Of a stretch of DNA of 64,000 nucleotides, positions 41,551-48,731 are shown one piece after another. This stretch comes from CAVQEG01 sp963711465. Lineage in GTDB: Bacteria > Bacteroidota > Ignavibacteria > OLB7. Each line of letters starts with the position of its first letter. The first letter of the stretch is position 1. The notes below the pieces were generated by a model. The model was not told the origin of the DNA and ran no database searches. It saw only the letters and a list, made by a program, of their open reading frames with translations. The translations under genes and the position numbers were made by a program. The DNA lies in assembly GCA_963711465.1 (NCBI GenBank), contig CAVQEG010000003.1, forward strand, positions 292,104 through 356,103, written 5' to 3'.

Positions 41551-43537
41551 GCACCCCGATCAATCATCATCGCAGAAGTCAATGACACAGTCCGCCGCGT
41601 CGACCACGGGTGACACCGAGACACCCGAGGAGCAGACGCCCACCCCCCATGGAACCGGAGATCAGCCACCGCAGGGACGCTACCTCGCGCTGCTGTCGCT
41701 GGCGGCGCTCGGCGTCGTCTTCGGCGACATCGGAACGAGTCCGCTGTACGCGATGCGCGAGTCGTTCCACTTCTTCCACCTGGCTCCGACGCCGTTGAAC
41801 ATCCAGGGCGTGCTGTCATTGATCTTCTGGTCACTGGTGCTGGTGATCTCGGTCAAGTACGCCGTGTTCGTGCTCCGGGCGGACAATCGCGGGGAGGGCG
41901 GAATTCTGGCGCTGACGGCGCTGGTGACGCCGGTGGTTGCCTCCAGGCGAGGGGGAGGCGGACGATGGCTGCTGATCATGCTCGGGCTCTTCGGCACAGC
42001 ACTGCTGTACGGCGACGGGATGATCACGCCGGTGATTTCGGTGCTCGGCGCCGTCGAGGGGCTGCAGGTGGCCACGCCGGTCTTCCAGTCGTACATCGCG
42101 CCGATCGCCATCGCCATCCTGATCGGTCTCTTCGCCGTGCAGTCGAGGGGCACCGCGGGCATCGGGAAAATTTTCGGCCCCATTACCCTCATCTGGTTCA
42201 GCATGCTTGCGGTGCTCGGCATCGCCTGGATCGTGAGCGAACCGGGAGTGCTGGTCGCCATCAGTCCGTTGCACGCCGTACGGTTCTTCACCGACAACGG
42301 CTGGCACGGATTCCTCGTTCTCGGTTCCGTGTTCCTCGTGGTCACAGGTGGCGAAGCGCTCTACGCCGATCTCGGGCACTTCGGGCGGCGTCCCATCCGG
42401 GTAGCGTGGTTCACGATCGTGCTGCCGGCGCTGCTGTTGAACTACTTCGGACAGGGGGCGCTGCTGATGACGCGGCCCGAGGCGGTGGACAATCCCTTCT
42501 ATCGGATGGGACCGGAGTGGTTCATCTACCCGCAGGTGATCGTCGCGACGCTTGCAGCGATCATCGCCTCGCAGGCGCTGATCTCCGGTGCATTCTCACT
42601 GACGATGCAGGCGGTGCAGCTCGGCTACCTTCCGCGCGTGACCATCCGGCACACGTCGTCTCGTGAAATGGGACAGATCTACATCCCGGCGATCAACTGG
42701 GCGCTGCTGGTGGCGTGCGTCTGTCTGGTGCTCGGATTCCAGACCTCGAGCAACGTCGCTGCGGCATACGGCGTTGCGGTGACGACCACCATGGTCGTGA
42801 CGGCGCTGCTGCTGGCGGTCGTAGCGCGGGAACGGTGGAAGTGGAGTCTCTGGAGCGTAGTGACCACGAGCGTGATATTCCTCGCGATCGATCTCTCGTT
42901 CTGGGGTGCGAACATCATCAAGGTGCCCAACGGCGGCTGGTTCCCGCTGGTGATCGGCGTGTTGATTTTCGTGGTGATGACCACGTGGAAGCGGGGGCGG
43001 CAGCTGCTCGCCTCGCGACTCGACGAGACGACGCTACCATGGGCGCTGTTCGTCGGCGACGTGCGTATGAGCAAACCGGAGCGAGTACCGGGTACGGCGG
43101 TCTTCATGTACGGACGGGAGGAGGGAACACCGCCGGCGCTGCTGCACAGTTTCAAGCACTACCGCGTTCTGCACGAGCGGATCGTGTTGCTGCGGGTCGA
43201 CACCGAGGAGATACCACACGTATCGAAGGGCGAACGCGCGCAGGTATTCGACGAGGGGGAGGGATTCTTTCGAATCGTATTGCGATACGGATTCATGGAA
43301 GAGCCCCGCGTGGCCGAGGATCTCGGGAAGCTGACGGTCGACGGCACGCGACTCAATCCGATGCGCATCTCGTTCTTCCTCGGCCGCGAGACGCTGCTGG
43401 TGACGCGTCGGCCCGGCATGGCGGTATGGCGCGAGAAACTCTTCGCTCTGATGTCCCGCAACGCCCGCACCGCCACCTCGTTCTTCGGCCTCCCGCCGGG
43501 CCGCGTGGTGGAGTTGGGCGCGCAGGTGGAGTTGTAG
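41543..43537 (+). CDS. kup: KUP-family potassium uptake protein
   Basis: A protein of 664 residues, normal for Kup. About twelve TM segments span residues 50-480, followed by a cytoplasmic tail. Signature blocks are ALGVVFGDIGTSPLYAM (near 53), DNRGEGGILALTALV, ALLYGDGMITPVISVLGAVEGL and YADLGHFGRRPIRVAW. NYFGQGALLM and the C-terminal GTAVFMYGREEGTPPALLHSFKHYRVLHE are also typical. Kup imports K+ with H+. The N-terminal 40 residues are hydrophilic and variable; an alternative ATG lies at 41582. The overlap with the upstream iron-permease-like gene suggests co-expression. Confidence 0.96.
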   Translation: MPEHPDQSSSQKSMTQSAASTTGDTETPEEQTPTPHGTGDQPPQGRYLALLSLAALGVVFGDIGTSPLYAMRESFHFFHLAPTPLNIQGVLSLIFWSLVLVISVKYAVFVLRADNRGEGGILALTALVTPVVASRRGGGGRWLLIMLGLFGTALLYGDGMITPVISVLGAVEGLQVATPVFQSYIAPIAIAILIGLFAVQSRGTAGIGKIFGPITLIWFSMLAVLGIAWIVSEPGVLVAISPLHAVRFFTDNGWHGFLVLGSVFLVVTGGEALYADLGHFGRRPIRVAWFTIVLPALLLNYFGQGALLMTRPEAVDNPFYRMGPEWFIYPQVIVATLAAIIASQALISGAFSLTMQAVQLGYLPRVTIRHTSSREMGQIYIPAINWALLVACVCLVLGFQTSSNVAAAYGVAVTTTMVVTALLLAVVARERWKWSLWSVVTTSVIFLAIDLSFWGANIIKVPNGGWFPLVIGVLIFVVMTTWKRGRQLLASRLDETTLPWALFVGDVRMSKPERVPGTAVFMYGREEGTPPALLHSFKHYRVLHERIVLLRVDTEEIPHVSKGERAQVFDEGEGFFRIVLRYGFMEEPRVAEDLGKLTVDGTRLNPMRISFFLGRETLLVTRRPGMAVWREKLFALMSRNARTATSFFGLPPGRVVELGAQVEL

Positions 43538-43763
43538 CCGCACTCGTCTCGAGGGCGCGCTCGGGACTCGAGCGAGCACACTCGTGGTGGCGGGTCGGGG
43601 AGGAGAATCGGAGGGCGCTCGCAATTGGCGTGGGCCCTCGAAATTGGGGGGCACTCTCGAATTTTGGGGGGGCGCTCTCTCGAATTGGGGGGAATTCGAA
43701 TTGGGGGCACTCTCGAATTGGCGCGCATTCTCTAACCCTCAACTCCCTCGCGATCACTCGATT
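43538..43763 (+). repeat. Degenerate CTCTCGAATTGGGGG repeats with G-runs
   Basis: This non-coding stretch holds about six imperfect units of CTCTCGAATT followed by G-runs. Four G-runs of five to seven lie at 43646-43651, 43666-43672, 43687-43692 and 43703-43707. The pattern looks like slippage-prone satellite DNA and could fold into a long-loop G-quadruplex. Nothing in it looks protein-coding. Confidence 0.7.
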
Positions 43764-43807
43764 CCCACGGCGATGCCGTGGGCTAAGGGAGGGCGGCCCT
43801 CCGGGCC
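43764..43807 (+). repeat. REP-like short hairpins
   Basis: CCCACGGC-GAT-GCCGTGGG (43764-43782) and GGCCC-TCC-GGGCC (43795-43807) are perfect hairpins with 3-nt loops. Related hairpins with the same geometry recur in the adjacent direct repeats. Short, perfect, 3-nt-loop palindromes beside an IS200-like transposase gene are typical of REP elements. Confidence 0.65.
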
Positions 43808-43812
43808 TTGCG

Positions 43813-43951
43813 GAGGGAGATGCTCTCGCTATTCGTGCTGACACGAGCGGCCCGGAGGGCCGCGCTCCCTTTGCCCAGCGCTTCGCGCTGGGGGGAGAAT
43901 CGCGCCCCGCACGAGGAGCGATCGCACAATGCGCCCTGCACGAGGAGCGAT
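43813..43951 (+). repeat. Direct repeat copy A (139 bp)
   Basis: It matches copy B at 43985-44123 over 139 bp with one mismatch (43937 versus 44109), and the first 124 bp are identical. Each copy contains two REP-like hairpins, GCGGCCC-GGA-GGGCCGC (43847-43863) and CCCAGCGC-TTC-GCGCTGGG (43874-43892), and ends in a 29-bp unit. The near-identity implies recent duplication or gene conversion. Confidence 0.9.
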
Positions 43952-43984
43952 CGAGGCGCGACCACACCATGCGCGGGCCTCGAT

Positions 43985-44123
43985 GAGGGAGATGCTCTCG
44001 CTATTCGTGCTGACACGAGCGGCCCGGAGGGCCGCGCTCCCTTTGCCCAGCGCTTCGCGCTGGGGGGAGAATCGCGCCCCGCACGAGGAGCGATCGCACA
44101 ATGCGCCCCGCACGAGGAGCGAT
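43985..44123 (+). repeat. Direct repeat copy B (139 bp)
   Basis: This second copy lies 172 bp after copy A. Its hairpins are at 44019-44035 and 44046-44064. It runs straight into the 29-bp tandem array, whose first unit is the end of the repeat. Confidence 0.9.
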
Positions 44124-44187
44124 GGCACAATGCGCCCCGCACGAGGAGCGATGGCACAATGCGCCCTGCACGAGCATCGATCGCACC
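44080..44187 (+). repeat. 29-bp tandem repeats
   Basis: Three full units (44080-44108, 44109-44137, 44138-44166) and a diverged partial unit (44167-44187) share CGCACGAGGAGCGAT then GCACAATGCGCCC. Units 2 and 3 are identical. A single further unit closes copy A at 43908-43936. There are no spacers, so this is not a CRISPR. The array ends 8 bp from the transposase stop codon. Confidence 0.88.
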
Positions 44188-44194
44188 ACCCACC

Positions 44195-44647
44195 CTACTC
44201 CCATATGTAGCGCTCGTCGAACTCGATGCCGTTCGCTATCAGCAGGCGGCGGTACTCCTCCTGAAATGTTTCGCGCTTGTGGTGCTCCGGTTGGTTGCGG
44301 ATGTATCGAATGACCTTCTGCAGATCGCGTCGGTACACCGAGAACGCCGCGTACCCCGATTGCCAATGGAAATCGTCGAATTCGGATCCCTTCGTCTTGA
44401 TCCATTTCGACGAACTCGTCTTCACCAGTTCCACCACGTCCGAAATGCACATCGTCCGCGACAGGCCGAAGACGAGGTGCAGATGATCCTCGATGCCGCC
44501 TACCTGAAACGACGGGCATCCGTGGTTGGTGAGAACGCCGCTGAGGTATGGATGGAGTTCGATCTGAATCGCCGGCGTGAGGATGGGGCGACGGAATTTC
44601 GTGCTGAAGACGAGATGAATCAGGACCTGCGAATACGCATGCGACAT
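44195..44647 (-). CDS. IS200/IS605-like single-domain HUH transposase (RAYT-like)
   Basis: A protein of 150 residues starting MSHAYSQVLIHLVFSTKFRRP. This is the Y1 transposase fold: the metal-binding HUH motif is HLH in GGIEDHLHLVFGL (near 63). The candidate nucleophile Tyr is in KVIRYIRNQPEHHKRETF (near 118). The tail NGIEFDERYIWE is typical of solitary TnpA-like proteins in many phyla. No TnpB or IS200 end sequence is visible. The flanking hairpin and tandem repeats suggest a domesticated REP-associated tyrosine transposase rather than a mobile IS (inference). The frame is intact with no stops. Confidence 0.88.
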   Translation of the reverse strand: MSHAYSQVLIHLVFSTKFRRPILTPAIQIELHPYLSGVLTNHGCPSFQVGGIEDHLHLVFGLSRTMCISDVVELVKTSSSKWIKTKGSEFDDFHWQSGYAAFSVYRRDLQKVIRYIRNQPEHHKRETFQEEYRRLLIANGIEFDERYIWE

Positions 44648-44847
44648 GGTGGTGTTCCTCGTGTTGCGTTGTGGTGGATCGTCGAAACCGGGTAGTGGAA
44701 TGCTACCGGGAGTCGCGTCGGGAACATACACAGCCACGAGTATTCGTTCAGCGAACAACCGCGCGCGGGAGCGAATCACCACGGGTGGCGTAGCCGAGGG
44801 AACGTCTCGGATGCGAGACGTCGGCCATCACGTGACGCATAACGACA

Positions 44848-44879
44848 GCGGGCGGCCCGGCATTCGCCGGGCCGCCCGC
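44848..44879 (-). terminator. Strong GC hairpin after the fibre-like gene
   Basis: GCGGGCGGCCCGGC (44848-44861) and GCCGGGCCGCCCGC (44866-44879) form a perfect 14-bp stem with the loop ATTC. It lies 20 bp past the stop of the 940-residue gene. The absence of a T-run is usual for terminators in this window. Confidence 0.65.
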
Positions 44880-44899
44880 CCCCTTCGAGAAATTCACCT

Positions 44900-47722
44900 C
44901 TACTTCACCGCGCTGCCTGACGGAAGCGCCACGGCAGGCGCCTCACCGTTCCGTGTCGGTACCGACCGATCGCTCTGCGTTGACGCCGAGGCAGCCTTCG
45001 AACTCGCCGTCGGGACGTCGCTCGCGTCGGAATTCGATTCGACCGTCTGTCCCGTCGCGTTCGGATCGAACAGCAGGTGACCGCGTTCGTCCGCCGGCTT
45101 TGCCTGCTCCACCGGAATCCTGTGCGCGTTCGCGTACGGATCGTGCCGGATTCCCGTCACCTGCCACGATACCTTCGCGCCGGCCGAACCGCCCGCAATG
45201 CGGAACTGATTCCCCTCGATCTCCTGCGCGATGTAGAGATTCGGTCCCGGTGCGCCGATCGGCGTCAACTGGTAGCGGAATTCCATGTTGAGCGCCTGGA
45301 ACCAGTCGGGCATCGTCACCACCGCCGCACCGCTATGGTCGAGCGTCACATTGCCGTTGTAGATGTTCATCATGTCCGGCGACTCGACGAATGAATGGTA
45401 GAGGTACTTGTTCTCCGGATCGAGCGGGTGGTCGATCTTGAAGGAACCGCCGCCCTTGGCGACAGTGCCCGAGACCGTCAGGTTGCCGCTGATGACGACG
45501 TTGCCCGTGAACCTCGCCGCGTTCCCGGAGCTGTTGGTCGACACCTGCAGCGCATCGGATGTGTTTGCGGCATTGACGTTCTCGAATCGGCCGGCTACGC
45601 CTGTGCCACCGCTGATACCGGCCTGACCGAGCACGCCGTATCCGTTCTTCGTATTGAATCCGCGCACACCGTATCCGCTCGAGTCATTGCGGCCGACGAC
45701 CGCGCCGACGCCGACGCCACCACGGTTGCGGCCGACGACGGCCTCGCCGAACGTGTTGTCGCCGATGACGCCGGCTGCGGAGATCGAACTGGTGATGCCC
45801 CAGACACCGTTGCCGCCGGTAGAGGTCGAGAAGACGCCGGGACCGACGCCGGACTGCGCCACGTCCACGCCGCGCGCGCCATTGGACGAGTTGGTCAACT
45901 GCACGTTGATCCCGCTGCCAATACCGTTGGTCGACACTTCGACGGTGTTGGTGAAGTTGCCGGCATTCACGTTCTCGAATCGCCCCGCTACGCCCGTCCC
46001 GCCGCTGATGCCGGACTGTCCCAGCACGCCGATGCCGTTCTTCGTATTGAATCCGCGCACACCGTATCCGCTCGAGTCATTGCGGCCGACGACCGCACCG
46101 ACGCCGACGCCACCGCGATTGCGGCCGACGACGGCCTCGCCGAACGTGTTGTCGCCGATGACGCCGGCTGCGGAGATCGAATTGGTGATACCCCAGACGC
46201 CATTGCCGCCGGTAGAGGTCGAGAAGACACCCGGGCCGACGCCGGACTGCAGCACGTCGAGGCCGCGACCGCCGTTGGATGCGTTGGTGAGCTGTACGCT
46301 GATTCCGCTGCCGATGCCGTTGCTCGAGACTCCCAGCGCGGTAGTCGTACTCGACGCATTGTTGACGTGAAATCCGCCCGCGCCACCCGTTCCCGTATTC
46401 GTCAGGTCGAGCAGCGTGGACGTGCTGGAGATCGAGCGCGAAAGCGGCAGCGACAGATCCGCGGCCGGTTCCCATTGCGTCGTCGTCGCATTCCACCGCA
46501 GCACCTGATCGGCCGTCGGTACCATGTTCGCCACCGCCCGTCCCTGCAGTCCGACGACGGTCGGATTCGGGTAGCTGGCTCCGAGGTCACCACCCGCCGC
46601 GCCGTTCGGCGGAAGCGACGTCGGCACACCGGTGAGCTTCGAGTAGGAAATTCCCGACGCCACCTTCGCATCGGTCACCGCTCCGTCGGCCAGATCGGGA
46701 TTCGGATAGGTGCCGGAAAGCGCTCCCCCCGCCGGACCGCTCGGCGCCAGCGAGGTAGGTGCGCCCGTAATCTTCGTCCACGCTACATCGTTCACCTTCG
46801 CATCGGTCACCGCTCCGTCCCTGATCTTTGAGGTCGTGATCGCGTCGTCGCCCATGACGACGTTGTCGATCGCGCCCGGAGCAATGTCGATCGCCTCGAT
46901 CGCGCGGTCGGAGATCTTCTCCGAGGTGACCGCTCCATCGAGGATCTTCGGCGTGATGATCGCGTCGTCGGTGATGTAGTTCGTATTGATCGTGCCCGGA
47001 CGGACACGAAGCTTGACGACGGGACCGGCCAGATCCTCGACGACGATCGTGTTGTCCGAGGCGATCACGCCCTGTACGCCCGTACTGTCGCTGGAACTGA
47101 TCGTGATCTGATTCCCGCTTCTGGCCACGTTCGTATTGCCGCTGCCGACGATCTCGAGTGCCCCGGTGGCGCCGTTGAGACTGCGCACCACGCTGGCGCC
47201 CGGCGCCAGGTCCATGGCGACCGCCGCTCTCGCGGCTCCACCTGCCGAATCGGCCCGCATCGCGTGCGTAGCGTTTGCCGCCAGATCGGCATTCAACGAA
47301 CGGAATGCGTAGGGAGAACCGGTCAGCTGAATCCGCGGCTGCATTTCCGCTCCGTCAGCCACCTTCACGCCGAGCCAGTATTGTGTGTTGAACGGCAGCG
47401 TGATCGGCGTCGTCTCGCCGAGAATCACGTTGAAATGAAGCTGGAACAACTGCACCGACTGCGTCTCGGTCCACAACGCGCTGCCACCGGTGGCGGCGTC
47501 GTAGAGACTGAAGACCATCGGCTGTGTGCCGTTCGGATCGATCGACGCGCTTTCGTCGATTACGCCCTGGATGCTGATCGTCTTCGGCATCGTCTGCGCA
47601 TGCACCGTCGACGTCCAGCCGAACGCCGCGAGCAATGCAATGGCGACGACGGCGACGCCAGCGAGCTTCACCCGGAGCATTCGGGAAAGCATGGGGAAGT
47701 CTGAATTCATTCTGGGCCTCAT
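44900..47722 (-). CDS. Large secreted fibre-like protein with tandem duplication
   Basis: A protein of up to 940 residues; starts at 47707 or 47692 are also possible. The signal peptide core is LAGVAVVAIALLAAFGW, ending around AHAQ-like VHAQ. Residues about 50-150 resemble fibre or tail-associated domains (PITLPFNTQYWLGVKV, RIQLTGSPYAFRSLNA). DGAVTSEKI/DGAVTDAKV units follow, typical of trimeric fibre shafts. Two 131-residue copies of a Gly-rich module lie at about 460-720. The C-terminal domain (about 760-880) has FKIDHPLDPENKYLYHSFVE and DPYANAHRIPVE. This architecture is common in secreted proteins of unknown function. No T9SS domain is seen at its end. It lies 9 bp after a T9SS gene. Confidence 0.85.
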   Translation of the reverse strand: MRPRMNSDFPMLSRMLRVKLAGVAVVAIALLAAFGWTSTVHAQTMPKTISIQGVIDESASIDPNGTQPMVFSLYDAATGGSALWTETQSVQLFQLHFNVILGETTPITLPFNTQYWLGVKVADGAEMQPRIQLTGSPYAFRSLNADLAANATHAMRADSAGGAARAAVAMDLAPGASVVRSLNGATGALEIVGSGNTNVARSGNQITISSSDSTGVQGVIASDNTIVVEDLAGPVVKLRVRPGTINTNYITDDAIITPKILDGAVTSEKISDRAIEAIDIAPGAIDNVVMGDDAITTSKIRDGAVTDAKVNDVAWTKITGAPTSLAPSGPAGGALSGTYPNPDLADGAVTDAKVASGISYSKLTGVPTSLPPNGAAGGDLGASYPNPTVVGLQGRAVANMVPTADQVLRWNATTTQWEPAADLSLPLSRSISSTSTLLDLTNTGTGGAGGFHVNNASSTTTALGVSSNGIGSGISVQLTNASNGGRGLDVLQSGVGPGVFSTSTGGNGVWGITNSISAAGVIGDNTFGEAVVGRNRGGVGVGAVVGRNDSSGYGVRGFNTKNGIGVLGQSGISGGTGVAGRFENVNAGNFTNTVEVSTNGIGSGINVQLTNSSNGARGVDVAQSGVGPGVFSTSTGGNGVWGITSSISAAGVIGDNTFGEAVVGRNRGGVGVGAVVGRNDSSGYGVRGFNTKNGYGVLGQAGISGGTGVAGRFENVNAANTSDALQVSTNSSGNAARFTGNVVISGNLTVSGTVAKGGGSFKIDHPLDPENKYLYHSFVESPDMMNIYNGNVTLDHSGAAVVTMPDWFQALNMEFRYQLTPIGAPGPNLYIAQEIEGNQFRIAGGSAGAKVSWQVTGIRHDPYANAHRIPVEQAKPADERGHLLFDPNATGQTVESNSDASDVPTASSKAASASTQSDRSVPTRNGEAPAVALPSGSAVK
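45571..46350 (-). repeat. Tandem 393-bp duplication inside the fibre-like gene
   Basis: Two adjacent in-frame copies with a period of 393 bp (131 codons) run from about 45571 to 46350. Long stretches are identical at DNA level, for example the segment coding GDNTFGEAVVGRNRGGVGVG. The less similar edges suggest a recent duplication still being homogenised. Confidence 0.88.
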
Positions 47723-47731
47723 GGAGTTCGG

Positions 47732-48397
47732 TTATTTCTTCAGGTGGAGAATCAGCAGTGAGGTCTCGGGCGCGCCGGATTCGTGGCGAACCTCGATGCG
47801 GCAGAAGTAGGTCCCGGATGGAACCGGCGATCCGGTGCCGTCGGTGGCGTTCCAGATAATCGCATGCGTGCCGGCTGCGAAGCTCGCTCCGTCAACCAGC
47901 GTGGTCACCTGCTCACCGCGGACGTTGTTGATCGCTATCCGCACCGATCCCGCCTGGCGCATCGAGAGCGACAGCGTGGTGGAAGTGCTGAAGGGATTCG
48001 GCCATGAACGCGCGAGCGCGGAAGCGCCGTTCTGCGATGCTCGAACGCCGCTTGGTCCGCTCGGCACCGGCAGCCAGTACCCGAGCCGAAGCGTTGTCAC
48101 ATCGCCAGTGATGTCGTCGACGAAGCTCGTCGTTCCGATCGCCGGCAGTCCGACGGTCGCGTGAATCGTGCCCCCTTTGCTGTCGTCGATCACACCACCA
48201 CTGGCGCTTGTCCACCAGGGAATCGTGATGCCTCCGACAGGGTCGCTCAGCGGTATGCGCCCGGCCTGCGCCAGCGCGGAAACCGGTACCAGTGCGGACA
48301 GCAGAAGCGTCGCGAGTCCGGCCGCCGCAGCTCGCGTAGCCATGTCCCGAATTCGCCCGCCTCCTGGCGAGCCGGTCGGGAGTCGTCTTGATGTCAT
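47732..48397 (-). CDS. Secreted protein with T9SS type A sorting domain
   Basis: A protein of 221 residues. The start at 48397 is supported by AGAAGAGG about 10 nt upstream; a later ATG at 48343 also begins a signal peptide. The hydrophobic core is AGLATLLLSALVPVSALA. The mature part has no known fold (ITIPWWTSASGGVIDDSKGGT, TLRLGYWLPVPSG). The last 80 residues are a T9SS type A domain (SWPNPFSTSTTLSLSM ... SGTYFCRIEVRHE). It is the first gene of a two-gene leftward operon with the fibre-like protein, suggesting the two act together at the cell surface (inference). Confidence 0.85.
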   Translation of the reverse strand: MTSRRLPTGSPGGGRIRDMATRAAAAGLATLLLSALVPVSALAQAGRIPLSDPVGGITIPWWTSASGGVIDDSKGGTIHATVGLPAIGTTSFVDDITGDVTTLRLGYWLPVPSGPSGVRASQNGASALARSWPNPFSTSTTLSLSMRQAGSVRIAINNVRGEQVTTLVDGASFAAGTHAIIWNATDGTGSPVPSGTYFCRIEVRHESGAPETSLLILHLKK

Positions 48398-48731
48398 CGA
48401 TTGAACCTCTTCTGAAATGCGAGCGATTGCTGAAAGTCGGTCGATCGCTCTGAGAGCCGCTGCGCACAGCCGCCTCGCCGGCCGCACGCGCGCACATGGC
48501 GATCGATCGTTCACGGAGTTGGTGCGCACTCGAACGCCGCACCTGTGCGGCTACCGGTGCGCAGGTGTAGGGAAATGTGAATAACGGGAGCCCGTGAGGG
48601 GGTCACGGGAGTGGAGTTGGATTGAACACTACAGGCGGTGTCAGACGTGAAATTGGCGAATCGCACCAAATGGGCAATTTCGTGGTCGGTGCCGCTCAGA
48701 CCGTATCTTCCGGGCTTTGCACGAAATCACC
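48398..48731. other. Divergent intergenic region with hairpin
   Basis: This 334-bp gap separates the T9SS operon (leftward) from rapA (rightward). It contains a perfect hairpin CCCGTGA-GGGGG-TCACGGG (48591-48609) and a weaker one around ACCTG/CAGGT (48541-48567). A -7-like element for rapA lies at 48704. No open frame here looks real. Confidence 0.5.
48704..48711 (+). promoter_or_regulatory. Putative -7 element of rapA
   Basis: TATCTTCC follows CCG, as in the other elements, 20 bp before the GTG at 48732. TTTCG near 48678 is a poor -33 match about 21 nt upstream. The short distance implies a leader of about ten bases. Confidence 0.35.

Noticed and set aside
44080..44187. 29-bp repeats as a CRISPR array
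   Set aside because: The units are directly adjacent with no spacers, and no cas genes are nearby.
43584..44210. Several short open frames in the repeat patch (for example reading PWAKGGRPSGP)
   Set aside because: They are translations of palindromic repeats, recurring in several frames, without credible starts.
45395..46831. A 478-residue rightward open frame opposite the fibre gene
   Set aside because: It is repetitive only because it mirrors the duplication in the true gene, and its translation is compositionally biased with no family similarity.
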